Shown here: piece by piece, positions 20,883 through 31,052 of the stretch
Position numbering within the stretch: the first letter of the stretch is position 1
Layout: each line of letters opens with the position of its first letter
Assembly: GCF_000328305.2 (NCBI RefSeq)
Contig: NZ_ANPE02000058.1
Coordinates: forward strand, 36,416-100,415
Source: Arthrobacter crystallopoietes BAB-32
Lineage (GTDB): Bacteria; Actinomycetota; Actinomycetes; Actinomycetales; Micrococcaceae
Direction: 5' to 3'
DNA length: 64,000 nucleotides
Made by a program: the position numbers and the translations under genes
The notes under the pieces: model-generated
What the model was told of the DNA's origin: nothing
What the model saw: the letters and a program-made list of their open reading frames with translations, nothing else
Databases searched by the model: none

Positions 20883-21922
20883 TGGCGCTGCTGACAGGGC
20901 CGCTTCCGCGCGTACCAGTGGCGCAGCCGGACCGGCCCGGGGGTGCCCGCAGCCAGAATCCGCCCTCGGTCGTCGCCTTGGGCGGCGGACACGGTCTTTC
21001 CGCGTCGCTGGCTGCGCTGCGGCTGCTTACTACGGAACTGACCGCCATCGTTACGGTAGCGGACGACGGCGGGTCCTCCGGCCGCCTGCGCCGCGAGCTG
21101 GGGGTCCTCCCGCCCGGGGATCTGCGGATGGCGCTGGCCGCGCTCTGCGACGACACCGAATGGGGCCAGACCTGGCGCGATGTTATGCAGCACCGGTTCA
21201 AATCGCTGGACCACGTCGAGGGCAGCCTGGACAACCATGCCCTCGGCAACCTGCTCATCGTGACCTTGTGGGAACTGCTGGGGGACCCGGTGGCCGGGCT
21301 GCAATGGGCCGGCGCGCTGCTCGGCGCGCGTGGCCAAGTGCTGCCCATGGCCACCCGGCCGCTGACCATCGAGGGAGACGTGCTGACCGAAGACGCGACG
21401 GGCAAACTGCGCAGCACCACGATCTCCGGCCAATCGAAACTGGCGGCCGCCGGACGCAACACCCACGTCAACGATGTGCGCCTGATTCCGGAGGACGCAC
21501 CCGCGTGCGCCGAGGCGCTCAACGCGATTGAGCTGGCGGATTGGGTGATCCTCGGACCGGGTTCCTGGTATACCTCGGTGCTGCCGCACCTGATGCTGCC
21601 GCAGCTGCGCGATGCCCTGTGCGCAACGCCGGCCCGGCGCATCCTGACCATGAACCTGGCCACGGATACCAAAGAAACCTCGGGCATGACGGCAGCCGAC
21701 CACCTGGCCGTGCTGCAGCGCTACGCTCCGGAGATGAAGTTCGACGTGGTGCTCGCCGACCCCTTCGCCGTGGGCGACCGTGCGGAGTTCGAATCCGCTG
21801 CCGCCCGGCTGGGCGCCGCCGTGGTGTTCGGTAGAGTGGGAACTCCCGGCAGGCGCGCCGTGCATGATCCGCTCAGGCTTGCAACGGCCTACCATGACAT
21901 TTTCGCCGGCGAGCATGAATGA
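20882..21922 (+). CDS. yvcK: YvcK/CofD-like uridine diphosphate-binding regulator
   Basis: This is a gluconeogenesis-factor (GlmR/YvcK) protein of 346 residues. In Bacillus and mycobacteria it binds UDP-GlcNAc and links carbon metabolism to cell-wall precursor supply and cell shape. The N-terminal nucleotide-binding motif is ALGGGHGLSASLAALR (near residue 33), followed by VTVADDGGSSGRLRREL, both diagnostic. LGPGSWYTSVLPHLM is the later conserved block. The protein begins with a GTG that shares one base with the rapZ TAG (TAGTG), so translation is coupled. whiA follows 15 bp downstream. The fold is related to the F420 synthesis enzyme CofD, but the motifs fit YvcK better. Confidence 0.93.
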   Translation: MALLTGPLPRVPVAQPDRPGGARSQNPPSVVALGGGHGLSASLAALRLLTTELTAIVTVADDGGSSGRLRRELGVLPPGDLRMALAALCDDTEWGQTWRDVMQHRFKSLDHVEGSLDNHALGNLLIVTLWELLGDPVAGLQWAGALLGARGQVLPMATRPLTIEGDVLTEDATGKLRSTTISGQSKLAAAGRNTHVNDVRLIPEDAPACAEALNAIELADWVILGPGSWYTSVLPHLMLPQLRDALCATPARRILTMNLATDTKETSGMTAADHLAVLQRYAPEMKFDVVLADPFAVGDRAEFESAAARLGAAVVFGRVGTPGRRAVHDPLRLATAYHDIFAGEHE

Positions 21923-21937
21923 GTAAGGACAAGGTGC

Positions 21938-22918
21938 ATGGCGCTGACTGCAGCGGTCAAGGATGAACTTTCACGCCTGGAGGTCAAGAAGTCCCAGGTC
22001 CGCAAGGCCGAAGTCTCGGCAACGCTGCGCTTCGCCGGGGGACTGCACATCATCTCCGGGCGGATCGTCATCGAGGCGGAAGTCGATCTGGCCGCCACGG
22101 CCCGGCGGCTGCGCACCGCCATCGCGGAGGTCTACGGGCACGGCAGCGAAATCATCGTAGTTTCCGGCGGGGGCCTGCGGCGCGGCAACCGCTATGTGGT
22201 CCGCGTGGTCAAGGACGGCGAATCGCTGGCGCGCCAGACCGGCCTGCTCGATGCCCGCGGCCGCCCGGTACGGGGTCTTCCCTCCGCTGTAGTTAATGGC
22301 TCCACTGCCGACGCCGAAGCTGTCTGGCGCGGCGCCTTCCTGGCCCACGGTTCACTGACCGAGCCCGGCCGTTCTTCCGCCCTCGAAGTGACGTGCCCCG
22401 GGCCGGAAGCGGCGCTGGCCCTGGTCGGCGCCGCCCGGCGGCTCGACATCGCTGCCAAGGCCCGCGAGGTACGGGGAGTGGACCGCGTGGTGATCCGCGA
22501 CGGCGACACCATAGCGGCGCTGCTGACCCGGATGGGTGCACATGACGCGCTGATGGTGTGGGAAGAGCGCCGGATGCGCAAGGAAGTCCGGGCCACCGCC
22601 AACCGGCTGGCCAATTTCGACGACGCCAACCTCCGCCGCTCCGCACAGGCGGCCGTCGCTGCCGGCGCACGGGTTGAACGCGCGCTGGAAATCCTTGGCG
22701 AAGACGTTCCGGAACATCTGCGCTACGCCGGTGATCTGCGCGTGGCGCACAAGCAGGCAAGCCTGGATGAACTGGGCCGCCTGGCCGATCCGCCGATGAC
22801 CAAGGACGCCATCGCCGGACGCATCCGCCGCCTGCTGGCCATGGCGGACAAGCGGGCAGCCGAGCTGGGTATTCCCGGTACCGAGGCGAATGTGACCGCC
22901 GAGATGTTGGATGGCTAG
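21938..22918 (+). CDS. whiA: DNA-binding protein WhiA
   Basis: WhiA is a bacterial relative of LAGLIDADG homing endonucleases that lost nuclease activity and gained a DNA-binding role. In Streptomyces it acts with WhiB to switch on sporulation and division genes, and in Bacillus it affects cell division. The 326-residue protein has the N-terminal region (about 1-90), the LAGLIDADG-like core ([17 protein letters not shown], near residue 130) and a C-terminal helix-turn-helix ([22 protein letters not shown], quoted here by its core [18 protein letters not shown], about residues 275-292). ATG 21938 follows AAGG by 5 nt. It completes the rapZ-yvcK-whiA set; a hairpin follows at 22942-22960. Confidence 0.96.
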   Translation: MALTAAVKDELSRLEVKKSQVRKAEVSATLRFAGGLHIISGRIVIEAEVDLAATARRLRTAIAEVYGHGSEIIVVSGGGLRRGNRYVVRVVKDGESLARQTGLLDARGRPVRGLPSAVVNGSTADAEAVWRGAFLAHGSLTEPGRSSALEVTCPGPEAALALVGAARRLDIAAKAREVRGVDRVVIRDGDTIAALLTRMGAHDALMVWEERRMRKEVRATANRLANFDDANLRRSAQAAVAAGARVERALEILGEDVPEHLRYAGDLRVAHKQASLDELGRLADPPMTKDAIAGRIRRLLAMADKRAAELGIPGTEANVTAEMLDG

Positions 22919-22934
22919 GACGTATGCCTAGGAT
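22907..22934 (+). promoter_or_regulatory. Candidate sodA promoter
   Basis: TTGGAT (22907-22912) and TAGGAT (22929-22934), 16 bp apart, overlap the end of whiA and would give a leader of about 125 nt for sodA. The hairpin at 22942-22960 would then stand near the 5' end of the message. Confidence 0.4.
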
Positions 22935-22941
22935 GGGGATT

Positions 22942-22960
22942 GTCCGGGCGGCGCCCGGAC
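22942..22960 (+). terminator. GC-rich hairpin after whiA
   Basis: GTCCGGGC (22942-22949) pairs perfectly with GCCCGGAC (22953-22960) around a 3-nt loop, with no T-tract. It could end the whiA message or, if the promoter at 22907-22934 is real, be a 5' stabilising stem of the sodA mRNA. Confidence 0.4.
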
Positions 22961-23066
22961 TGTGCCCAGTGGGCCAGGGATAAGTTTCCGGGTACGACCG
23001 CTGCCCGGATGATCAATCCGATCAAGGGCCGTCTCCGGGCGGCCGCCACAGTTACGGAGGATATTC

Positions 23067-23696
23067 GTGAGCAAGTACGAACTGCCCGAACTCAACTACG
23101 ACTATGCAGCGCTGGAGCCGCACATCTCGGCCCGCATCATGGAGCTGCACCACAGCAAGCACCATGCCGCCTACGTCACCGGCGCCAACACGGCACTGGA
23201 GAAGATGGAAGAAGCCCGGGCCGGCGGTGACGCAGCGGCTGCCGCGAAGCTGTCCAAGGACCTGCAGTTCAACCTCGGCGGCCACATCAACCACTCGGTC
23301 TTCTGGAACAACCTGTCTCCGGAAGGCGGCGACAAGCCGACCGGTGAGCTGGCGTCCGCCATCGACGAGTTCTTCGGCTCCTTCGACAACTTCCGCGGCC
23401 ACTTCACCGGTGCTGCGACCACCATCCAGGGCTCGGGCTGGGCCGTCCTGGCCTACGAGCCTATCGGCGGCAACCTGGTCATCGAGCAGATGTACGACCA
23501 GCAGAACGGCGTGCCGGTCGCGACCACTCCGCTGCTGATGCTGGACATGTGGGAGCACGCGTTCTACCTGGATTACCAGAACGTCAAGGCCGACTACGTC
23601 AAGGCCTTCTGGAACATCGTTAACTGGGCCGACGTCGCTGCCCGCTTCGATTCCGCCCGCGCCGGCGCCAGCAAGCTGGTCGTCCCCGGCAAGTAG
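23067..23696 (+). CDS. sodA: Superoxide dismutase, Fe/Mn family
   Basis: This cytosolic enzyme converts superoxide to O2 and H2O2 with a Mn or Fe centre. In its 209 residues the four metal ligands are in [10 protein letters not shown] (first His, near residue 28), [12 protein letters not shown] (second His, near residue 76), and [11 protein letters not shown] (Asp and His, near residues 163-167). The motif [10 protein letters not shown] and the Gln-containing segment DQQNGVPV lie in the C-terminal domain. Sequence alone does not settle Mn against Fe, although actinobacterial forms are mostly Mn. The GTG start at 23067 follows GGAGG at a good distance. It is monocistronic, with a strong terminator after it. 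Confidence 0.96.
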   Translation: MSKYELPELNYDYAALEPHISARIMELHHSKHHAAYVTGANTALEKMEEARAGGDAAAAAKLSKDLQFNLGGHINHSVFWNNLSPEGGDKPTGELASAIDEFFGSFDNFRGHFTGAATTIQGSGWAVLAYEPIGGNLVIEQMYDQQNGVPVATTPLLMLDMWEHAFYLDYQNVKADYVKAFWNIVNWADVAARFDSARAGASKLVVPGK

Positions 23697-23734
23697 CATT
23701 TCCGCCGCGGCCGGGCCGGCCGCGGGCAGGACGG

Positions 23735-23775
23735 ATCCGGAAGGCATGCCGCCGCATGCGGGATGCCTTCCGGAT
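23735..23775 (+). terminator. Terminator-like hairpin after sodA
   Basis: ATCCGGAAGGCAT (23735-23747) pairs perfectly over 13 bp with ATGCCTTCCGGAT (23763-23775). A smaller GC-rich palindrome (CCGCGGCCGGGCCGGCCGCGG region) stands just before it at about 23704-23724. The T-tract is minimal. Confidence 0.6.
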
Positions 23776-23798
23776 TCCCCGCAACACAGACACAATGA

Positions 23799-24905
<1,107 letters not shown>

Positions 24906-24928
24906 CCGACGCACTGCTAAGGGTAGGT

Positions 24929-26167
24929 ATGACTGCACGCGCTCTTGATGAACTGCTGGCTGAAGGCGTCCGCGGACGCACCGTCCTGGTCCGCTCGGAC
25001 CTGAACGTGCCGCTGGAGGGTGAGGAATCCTCGCTGTCAGTCGCCGATGACGGACGCATCCGGGCCTCGCTCCCGGTTTTGGAGAAGCTGGCCTCAGCCG
25101 GAGCGCGGGTCATCGTCATGGCCCACCTGGGACGGCCGAAAGGCGAGCCGCAGGAAAAGTACTCGCTGCGCCCCGCCGTCGTGCGTTTGAAGGAACTGGC
25201 CCCCTTTACCGTCCGGTTTGCCGAAGACACTGTCGGCGAGAGCGCAAAGCAGCTGGCTCAGGAGTTGCAGGACGGGGAGGCGCTGGTGCTGCAGAACCTG
25301 CGCTTCGATGCCCGCGAGACCAGCAAGGCCGACAGCGAGCGGCAGGAGTTCGCGGCAGAGCTGGCGGCCCTGACGGGCAGCAACGGCGCCTACGTCGATG
25401 ATGCCTTCGGCGCGGTCCACCGCAAGCACGCCAGCGTCTTCGATATCGCGGAAAGGCTGCCGGCCTACCAGGGCGACCTCGTCCGCACCGAAGTCGAAGT
25501 GCTCAACCGGCTGACGGAGGCGCCGCAGCGCCCCTATGTGGTGGTGCTCGGCGGGTCGAAGGTCTCGGACAAGCTCGCCGTGATCGAAAACCTGCTGCGC
25601 CGTGCCGACGCCATCCTCGTCGGCGGCGGCATGGTCTTCACCTTCCTCGCTGCCCAAGGCCACAAGGTCGCCTCCAGCCTGCTCGAGGAAGACCAGCTCG
25701 ACACCGTCCGCGGCTATCTCGCGAAGGCCAAGGAGAACGGCTGCGACTTCATCCTGCCCACCGACATCGTCGTGGCCGAGAAGTTCGCCGCCGACGCCGC
25801 GCACGAGGTTGTGCCCGCCCACGACATTGAATCCTCCAGCTTCGGCGATGCCGGCATCGGACTGGATATCGGCCCGGACTCCGCCGAGGCCTTCGCCCAG
25901 CGCATCCATTCGGCCAACACGGTGTTCTGGAACGGCCCGATGGGCGTGTTCGAGTTCCCTGCCTTCGCCAACGGTACGCGTGCGGTCGCGAAAGCGCTGA
26001 CCGGCAGCGATGGCTTCACCGTGGTGGGCGGCGGCGACTCTGCCGCAGCCGTGCGCACGCTGGGATTCGACGACAACGCCTTCGGCCACATCTCGACCGG
26101 CGGCGGCGCGAGCCTGGAATACCTGGAAGGCAAGTCGCTGCCCGGCCTGACCGCGCTCGACCGCTAG
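24929..26167 (+). CDS. pgk: Phosphoglycerate kinase
   Basis: Phosphoglycerate kinase transfers phosphate from 1,3-bisphosphoglycerate to ADP, making ATP in glycolysis. Its 412 residues show the N-terminal VLVRSDLNVPLEG, the substrate-binding VIVMAHLGRPKGEP, VDDAFGAVHRKHAS and VVLGGSKVSDKL. The C-terminal nucleotide-binding segment is FWNGPMGVFE, followed by TVVGGGDSAAAV. The long frame could start 33 codons earlier, inside gap, but ATG 24929 after GGGTAGG is the family-consistent start. It follows gap closely; tpiA lies 84 bp downstream behind a strong hairpin. Confidence 0.97.
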   Translation: MTARALDELLAEGVRGRTVLVRSDLNVPLEGEESSLSVADDGRIRASLPVLEKLASAGARVIVMAHLGRPKGEPQEKYSLRPAVVRLKELAPFTVRFAEDTVGESAKQLAQELQDGEALVLQNLRFDARETSKADSERQEFAAELAALTGSNGAYVDDAFGAVHRKHASVFDIAERLPAYQGDLVRTEVEVLNRLTEAPQRPYVVVLGGSKVSDKLAVIENLLRRADAILVGGGMVFTFLAAQGHKVASSLLEEDQLDTVRGYLAKAKENGCDFILPTDIVVAEKFAADAAHEVVPAHDIESSSFGDAGIGLDIGPDSAEAFAQRIHSANTVFWNGPMGVFEFPAFANGTRAVAKALTGSDGFTVVGGGDSAAAVRTLGFDDNAFGHISTGGGASLEYLEGKSLPGLTALDR

Positions 26168-26197
26168 GCCCCTGCGGACCACCACGCACCAAGCAAT

Positions 26198-26228
26198 CCG
26201 TCCTGCCTGCGCGCCGCAGGCAGGACGG
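26198..26228 (+). promoter_or_regulatory. 13-bp perfect hairpin between pgk and tpiA
   Basis: CCGTCCTGCCTGC (26198-26210) pairs without mismatch with GCAGGCAGGACGG (26216-26228) around the loop GCGCC. It ends 23 nt before the tpiA GTG and lacks a T-tract. It may be a partial terminator, or a stem that guards processed mRNA ends and sets the pgk to tpiA ratio. Confidence 0.6.
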
Positions 26229-26251
26229 CCCCAAAACGACTGGAGACTTCA

Positions 26252-27067
26252 GTGACCACCTCGACGAACGGCAAGTACGACCGCACGCCGCTGATCGCCG
26301 GCAACTGGAAGATGAACATGGACCACGTCCAGTCCATCACCTTGCTGCAGAAGCTCGCCTGGACCCTCAGCGACGCCCGGCATGACTTCAAGCGGGTCGA
26401 AGTGGCGGTCTTCCCGCCCTTCACGGACCTGCGCAGCGTCCAGACGCTGGTCCGCGGCGACGACCTCGAGATCTCCTACGGTGCCCAGGACCTGTCCGAG
26501 TTCGATTCCGGCGCCTACACCGGCGACATCTCCGGCCAGTTCCTGGCCCGGCTGGGCTGCGCTTACGTGCTCGTAGGACACTCCGAACGCCGGACGATCC
26601 ACGGCGAGTCCGATGAGACCCTCAATGCCAAGGTCAAGGCCGCCTACCGGCATTCCCTCACCCCGGTGCTGTGCGTCGGGGAGGGCCTGGCGGTGCGGCA
26701 GGCCGGGAACCACGTGGCCCACACCCTGGAGCAGGTCCGCGCCGATCTGGCCGGACTGCCGGCCGAGGACGCGGCCAGCCTCGTCATCGCCTACGAGCCG
26801 GTCTGGGCCATCGGGACCGGAGAGGTCGCAGGCCCCGCCGATGCGCAGGAGATGTGCGCAGCGATCCGTGCCGAAATAGCCAGCCTCTATGACGACACGG
26901 TGGCCTCCGGCGTGCGGCTGCTGTACGGCGGATCGGTCAAGGCCGGCAATGCAGCGGCGATTCTGAAGGAGCGCGACGTCGACGGCGTGCTGGTGGGCGG
27001 CGCGAGTCTCGACGTGGCCGAGTTTGCTAACATTGTCAGGTTCGAGCACCATCTGGTGACGGACTAA
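26252..27067 (+). CDS. tpiA: Triosephosphate isomerase
   Basis: TpiA interconverts dihydroxyacetone phosphate and glyceraldehyde 3-phosphate. This TIM-barrel protein has 271 residues. The substrate-binding Asn-Lys is in [12 protein letters not shown] (near residue 15), the catalytic His is in VLVGHSERR (about residue 110) and the catalytic Glu is in [11 protein letters not shown] (about residue 182). The phosphate-binding [12 protein letters not shown] is near the C-terminus. GTG 26252 is 7 nt after GGAG. secG starts 13 bp after the stop, so tpiA and secG are likely co-transcribed, a conserved actinobacterial linkage. Confidence 0.97.
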   Translation: MTTSTNGKYDRTPLIAGNWKMNMDHVQSITLLQKLAWTLSDARHDFKRVEVAVFPPFTDLRSVQTLVRGDDLEISYGAQDLSEFDSGAYTGDISGQFLARLGCAYVLVGHSERRTIHGESDETLNAKVKAAYRHSLTPVLCVGEGLAVRQAGNHVAHTLEQVRADLAGLPAEDAASLVIAYEPVWAIGTGEVAGPADAQEMCAAIRAEIASLYDDTVASGVRLLYGGSVKAGNAAAILKERDVDGVLVGGASLDVAEFANIVRFEHHLVTD

Positions 27068-27080
27068 CGGGAAGGCGATT

Positions 27081-27332
27081 GTGGACGCTCTGAAGATCAC
27101 GCTGCAAATCCTGCTGGGGATCACCAGCCTGCTCCTGACCCTGCTGATCCTGCTGCACAAGGGACGCGGCGGCGGCATGTCGGACATGTTCGGCGGCGGA
27201 ATGACCTCCTCCTTGGGATCCTCGGGTGTAGCCGAGCGCAACCTGAACAGGTTCACCGTGGTCTTGGGCCTCGTCTGGGGCGTTGTCATCGTCGCCCTCG
27301 GACTGATCATGCGCTTTAGCGCCGAAGCATAA
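27081..27332 (+). CDS. secG: Preprotein translocase subunit SecG
   Basis: SecG is the small third subunit of the SecYEG membrane channel and aids SecA-driven export. The 83-residue protein has two membrane segments (about residues 5-24 and 58-79), joined by a cytosolic loop rich in Gly and Ser (KGRGGGMSDMFGGGM). That loop is the family hallmark. The GTG start at 27081 has GAAGG 6 nt upstream. Its position right after tpiA is conserved in actinobacteria. rbpA follows with its own promoter. Confidence 0.93.
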   Translation: MDALKITLQILLGITSLLLTLLILLHKGRGGGMSDMFGGGMTSSLGSSGVAERNLNRFTVVLGLVWGVVIVALGLIMRFSAEA

Positions 27333-27366
27333 AGAATTCTTAGCCACGTTCATCCCGGCCCGGCCG

Positions 27367-27372
27367 TAGACT
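27367..27372 (+). promoter_or_regulatory. -10 hexamer upstream of rbpA
   Basis: TAGACT lies 48 bp before the rbpA ATG at 27421 and would give a leader of about 40 nt. In other actinobacteria rbpA responds to disulfide stress through SigR-type factors; I could not find a clear GGAAT-N-GTT box here. Confidence 0.4.
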
Positions 27373-27420
27373 TGAGCCAGACACCGCAGTACGACACCGT
27401 GCGACCCGGAGATGGACATC

Positions 27421-27789
27421 ATGGATTCTTCCAACGGGCTCAGAGCTGTGCGCGCCGGATCGGCCACCGGCGCAGGCCTTGCAGGATGGCAAGCTGATAC
27501 CGGCCGAACCGTAGAACTGGTGCGGAAAATCCCGGTCACGTACTGGTGCCCGCAAGGGCACGAAACGACGCCGGTTTTCGCAGAACTGGCCGAGGCGGAG
27601 ATCCCGAAGACCTGGGACTGTCCTCGGTGCGGGCGCACTGCCTGCCGGGAGCGTGGCGCGAAGGCGGACCGGCCCGGGGAAGAGCCGTTCAAGAGCCACC
27701 TGGAGTACGCGAAGGAACGCCGTACGCCCCAGGAGGCTGAACGTGTGCTCCAGGACGCGCTGGAGCGCCTGCGGCGGAACCGGGGCTAG
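27421..27789 (+). CDS. rbpA: RNA polymerase-binding protein RbpA
   Basis: RbpA is an actinobacterial general transcription factor. It binds RNA polymerase and the principal sigma factor and stabilises the open complex. The protein of 122 residues has a flexible N-terminal tail. A zinc-ribbon-like core follows (WCPQGHETTP with Cys and His, then WDCPRCGR with CxxC, about residues 40-72), and then a basic linker. The C-terminal sigma-interaction domain is FKSHLEYAKERRTPQEAERVL, cited here as SHLEYAKERRTPQEAE. ATG 27421 is preferred over ATG 27412, because CGGAG (27407-27411) touches the earlier codon but is 9 nt from the later one. The stop overlaps the pgl stop by 3 bases, tail to tail. Confidence 0.94.
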   Translation: MDSSNGLRAVRAGSATGAGLAGWQADTGRTVELVRKIPVTYWCPQGHETTPVFAELAEAEIPKTWDCPRCGRTACRERGAKADRPGEEPFKSHLEYAKERRTPQEAERVLQDALERLRRNRG

Positions 27790-28583
27790 AAGGTTTCGCC
27801 CGCCGCCCGGAGGGCATCGGGCAGCTGGCCTGCCGCAGCCTGGTCAAGCAGCCACAGCGTTTCATGCCGGCCGCGGGCACCCGCTGCGGGAACCTGAACT
27901 TCTGTCGCACCGGCCAAGGCGAGCCCGGCGGCACAGGCCTTGTCCTCGCCGGCCACCACAAACCAGATCTCCTCGGCCGAATTGATCACCGGCAAGGTCA
28001 GGCTGACACGCTGCGGCGGGGGCTTGGGGGAGTCCTCGACTCCGACGGCGGCCAGCTGCTGCTCGCGGATGCCGGCCATATCAGGGAAGAGCGAGGCGAT
28101 ATGGCCGTCGGGGCCCATGCCCAGCAGCAGCACGTCGAAACGCGGAACCGCGAGGTTGCCGCCGCCGTCGTTCGTTTCCCCGGCCGCCGCCCGACGAAGC
28201 TCACTGGCGTACGCCTCCGCAGCTGCCTGCGGGCTCTCGAAATCGTCGGTGGAGCCGAACGGATGCACTCGCGCTTCATCGACATCAAGCAGATCGAGCA
28301 GTGCCTTCCGGGCCTGCAGCTCATTGCGGTCCGGGCTGTCCTTGGCGACGAAACGCTCGTCCCCCCACCAGAAATCCACCCGCTTCCAGTCCACGTCGGA
28401 GCGGGACGGGTCCGCAGCGACCGCCCGCAGCATGTTGATGCCGAGCGTTCCGCCGGTCAGCACCACAGAGGCAGTGCCGTGCTGCTTCTGCGCAATGTCC
28501 AGGCGCCCGATCAGGCGTCGGGCCGCGGCAGCTGTCAGGACATCGGCGTCGGGGTGAATATGGACGACAGGTTCAGCGGTCAC
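27786..28583 (-). CDS. pgl: 6-phosphogluconolactonase
   Basis: Pgl hydrolyses 6-phosphogluconolactone, the second step of the oxidative pentose phosphate pathway. It belongs to the glucosamine-6-phosphate deaminase-like fold. Conserved segments are VVLTGGTLGINML, VDFWWGDERFV, FDVLLLGMGPDGHIASLFP and the final LWLLDQAAAGQLPDAL. The start is uncertain: GTG 28583 overlaps the opcA stop (GTGACCGCTGA) and gives 265 residues, while GTG 28595 touches AAGGAG directly and would add four. I chose the former for spacing. It is the last gene of the tkt-tal-pgi-zwf-opcA-pgl operon and converges on rbpA with overlapping stops. Confidence 0.93.
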   Translation of the reverse strand: MTAEPVVHIHPDADVLTAAAARRLIGRLDIAQKQHGTASVVLTGGTLGINMLRAVAADPSRSDVDWKRVDFWWGDERFVAKDSPDRNELQARKALLDLLDVDEARVHPFGSTDDFESPQAAAEAYASELRRAAAGETNDGGGNLAVPRFDVLLLGMGPDGHIASLFPDMAGIREQQLAAVGVEDSPKPPPQRVSLTLPVINSAEEIWFVVAGEDKACAAGLALAGATEVQVPAAGARGRHETLWLLDQAAAGQLPDALRAAGETF

Positions 28584-29514
28584 TGCGGCGTACACTCCTT
28601 AGGTTGGTGCGGGGCAATCCCTCGGTAATCACTTCGCCGAACACCTCGTCCGGGTCCAGCCGGCGCAGCTCTTCGGCCAGGCACTCTTCCACGCTGCGCC
28701 GGGGCAGGGTAATCCGCTGCACCGGTTGTCCGGGCTGGATCAGTTCGGCCACGCTGAGTCCGGGCCGCAGGATGCGGATGTCCCCGGCGACCCGGCTGAG
28801 CCTGACACCGCGGATCCCGGTGCCGGCCGCATCCTCCACGATGGTCACCGGCGCGTCCAGGGCCAGGGTCAACCAGGCCGCCAGCAAAACCGTGCTGGGG
28901 GAGTCGGAGGCGCCCTCGACGGCGACCGAGGTGACCGGCGAGTATTCGACCTGGTCCAGCACGGCCGCCAACTGGATCCGCCAGTTGGTCAGCCGTGTCC
29001 AGGCCAGGTCCGTGTCCCCGGCCGCATAGGTGCGGCGGAGCTGGTCCAAGGCGGTCTTCGGGTCCGGCTCGTGCGCCGAGTCCGTGATCCGGCGGTGGGC
29101 GATCCGGCCGATCGACGTCGCTGCGGCATTTTCAGGCATGCCATGCGGCCACCACGCGACAATCGGTGCGTCCGGCAGCAGCAGCGCGGAAACGAGGGAG
29201 TCGCTTTCGCCGGCGAGTTCTCCGTAGCCGTAAAGCACCACGACTTCGGAGGCGCCGGCATCCCCGCCGACCCTGATCTGGGCGTCCAGTTTGGTCGGTT
29301 CCTCCGCACCGGCGTCCACCAGCACGAGGATCCGGCAGGGATGCTCGCGGCTGGCAGTGTTCGCGGCGTGGATGGCGACTTCCTCGTTGCCGGCCGTGGT
29401 CAGCACCACCAGGGTCAGCACCCGGCCCAGGGCGACCACGCCGCCCTGTTCGCGCATGGAAACGATCTCCTTGGAGACCTTGGAAGTTGTGGTGTCCAGC
29501 AAATCGACTATCAA
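28573..29514 (-). CDS. opcA: Glucose-6-phosphate dehydrogenase assembly protein OpcA
   Basis: OpcA is needed for assembly or activation of glucose-6-phosphate dehydrogenase in cyanobacteria and actinobacteria. The 313-residue protein starts MIVDLLDTTTSKVSKEIVSM. It contains GRVLTLVVLT, the segment PDAPIVAWWPHGMPENAA typical of the family, and VEYSPVTSVAVEGASDSPST. There is no known catalytic motif. It overlaps zwf by 4 bases upstream (ATGA) and pgl by 11 downstream, so its synthesis is tied to both, as expected for a dedicated partner of Zwf. Confidence 0.95.
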   Translation of the reverse strand: MIVDLLDTTTSKVSKEIVSMREQGGVVALGRVLTLVVLTTAGNEEVAIHAANTASREHPCRILVLVDAGAEEPTKLDAQIRVGGDAGASEVVVLYGYGELAGESDSLVSALLLPDAPIVAWWPHGMPENAAATSIGRIAHRRITDSAHEPDPKTALDQLRRTYAAGDTDLAWTRLTNWRIQLAAVLDQVEYSPVTSVAVEGASDSPSTVLLAAWLTLALDAPVTIVEDAAGTGIRGVRLSRVAGDIRILRPGLSVAELIQPGQPVQRITLPRRSVEECLAEELRRLDPDEVFGEVITEGLPRTNLRSVRRSDR

Positions 29515-31052
29515 GGCCTTCTCCAGGAACGTCCGTCGCGGGCCAGCAGGGCATCGGCAGAGGGCGGACCCCAGCTGCCGGGGGCATAGGGCTCGGGCTT
29601 GTCGCCGCTGCGCGTCCAGTACTCCTCGAACGGATCGAGGATCTTCCAGGACAGCTCCACCTCTTCATGCCGCGGGAACAGCGGTGGCTCGCCCAGCAGG
29701 ACATCCAGGATCAGCCGTTCGTAGGCCTCGGGGCTGGACTCGGTGAAGGCATGGCCGTAGCCGAAGTCCATGGTCACGTCCCGCACTTCCATCTGCGTGC
29801 CCGGCACCTTGGAGCCGAACCGGATGGTTGCGCCTTCGTCCGGCTGGACCCGGATGACCACGGCATTCTGGCCAAAGTCTTCATCATTGTGGTCGCGGAA
29901 CAGCAGGTTGGGTGCGCGTTTAAGGACGACGGCGATTTCGGTCACCCGCCTGCCGAGGCGTTTGCCGGCGCGTAGGTAGAAGGGCACCCCCGCCCAGCGG
30001 CGGGTATGGATATCGAGCCGGAGCGCGGCATAGGTTTCCGTGGTGGATTCGGGGTTAAAGCCCTCTTCTTCCAGGTAGCCCTTGACCTTCTCGCCGCCCT
30101 GCCAGCCGCCGGTGTACTGTCCTCGGGCGGAGTGCGTGGACAGATCCTCCGGAAGCCGGACCGCCGCCAGCACCTTCTCCTTCTCCGTGCGCAGGTCCTC
30201 GGCGTTGAAGGAGATCGGCTCTTCCATGGCGGTGAGGGCCAGCAGTTGCAGCAGGTGGTTCTGGATGACATCGCGGGCCGCGCCCACGCCGTCGTAATAG
30301 CCCGCGCGGCCGCCGATTCCAATGTCCTCGGCCATCGTGATCTGGACGTGGTCCACATAGTTGGCGTTCCACAGCGGCTCGAACATCTGGTTGGCGAAGC
30401 GCAGCGCCAGGATGTTCTGCACCGTTTCCTTGCCCAGGTAGTGGTCGATCCGGAAAACCGAATCCGTGGGAAAGACCGACTCCACGATATTGTTCAGCTC
30501 GCGCGCCGAGTGGAGGTCGTGGCCGAAGGGTTTCTCGATCACCACCCGGCGCCAGGAGCCGTCCTCGCCCTGTGCCAACCCGTGTGCGGAAAGCTGCTCG
30601 CAGACCTGCTCGAAGTCCTTGGGCGGAATCGACAAATAGAACGCGTGGTTTCCCTGCGTCCCGCGGGTCTGGTCGAGTTCGCCCACGGTTTCCTTCAGCC
30701 GTGCGAAGGCCGCGTCGTCGCCGAACTCGCCCTGGACGAAGCGGATGCCGGCGCTGAGCTGGTCCCAGACGTCCTGATGGAAGGGCGTCCGGGCGTATTG
30801 TTCGACGGCGGACCGCACCTGGGCGGCGAAGTCCTCATCGCTCCAGGCACGGCGCCCGAAGCCGACGAGCGCGAAGCTCGGCGGCAGCAGGCCGCGATTG
30901 GCGAGATCGTAGACCGCGGGCATGAGCTTCTTGCGCGCGAGGTCTCCGGTCACTCCGAAGAGCACGAGCGAGGAAGGCCCGGCGATCCGGTTGAGCCGCC
31001 GGTCGCGGGGATCGCGCAGGGGGTTCCGGCGCGGGCTAGCGGAATCGACCAT
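29511..31052 (-). CDS. zwf: Glucose-6-phosphate 1-dehydrogenase
   Basis: Zwf oxidises glucose 6-phosphate to 6-phosphogluconolactone and makes NADPH. Of 513 residues, the N-terminal coenzyme motif is FGVTGDLARKKLMPAVYDL (about residues 32-50) and the active-site segment is FRIDHYLGKETVQN (near residue 200). This is followed by RFANQMFEPLWN and the C-terminal dimer domain. The ATG at 31052 shares one base with the pgi stop (TAATG), and its own stop overlaps opcA. So pgi, zwf, opcA and pgl are translationally coupled in a chain. Confidence 0.97.
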   Translation of the reverse strand: MVDSASPRRNPLRDPRDRRLNRIAGPSSLVLFGVTGDLARKKLMPAVYDLANRGLLPPSFALVGFGRRAWSDEDFAAQVRSAVEQYARTPFHQDVWDQLSAGIRFVQGEFGDDAAFARLKETVGELDQTRGTQGNHAFYLSIPPKDFEQVCEQLSAHGLAQGEDGSWRRVVIEKPFGHDLHSARELNNIVESVFPTDSVFRIDHYLGKETVQNILALRFANQMFEPLWNANYVDHVQITMAEDIGIGGRAGYYDGVGAARDVIQNHLLQLLALTAMEEPISFNAEDLRTEKEKVLAAVRLPEDLSTHSARGQYTGGWQGGEKVKGYLEEEGFNPESTTETYAALRLDIHTRRWAGVPFYLRAGKRLGRRVTEIAVVLKRAPNLLFRDHNDEDFGQNAVVIRVQPDEGATIRFGSKVPGTQMEVRDVTMDFGYGHAFTESSPEAYERLILDVLLGEPPLFPRHEEVELSWKILDPFEEYWTRSGDKPEPYAPGSWGPPSADALLARDGRSWRRP

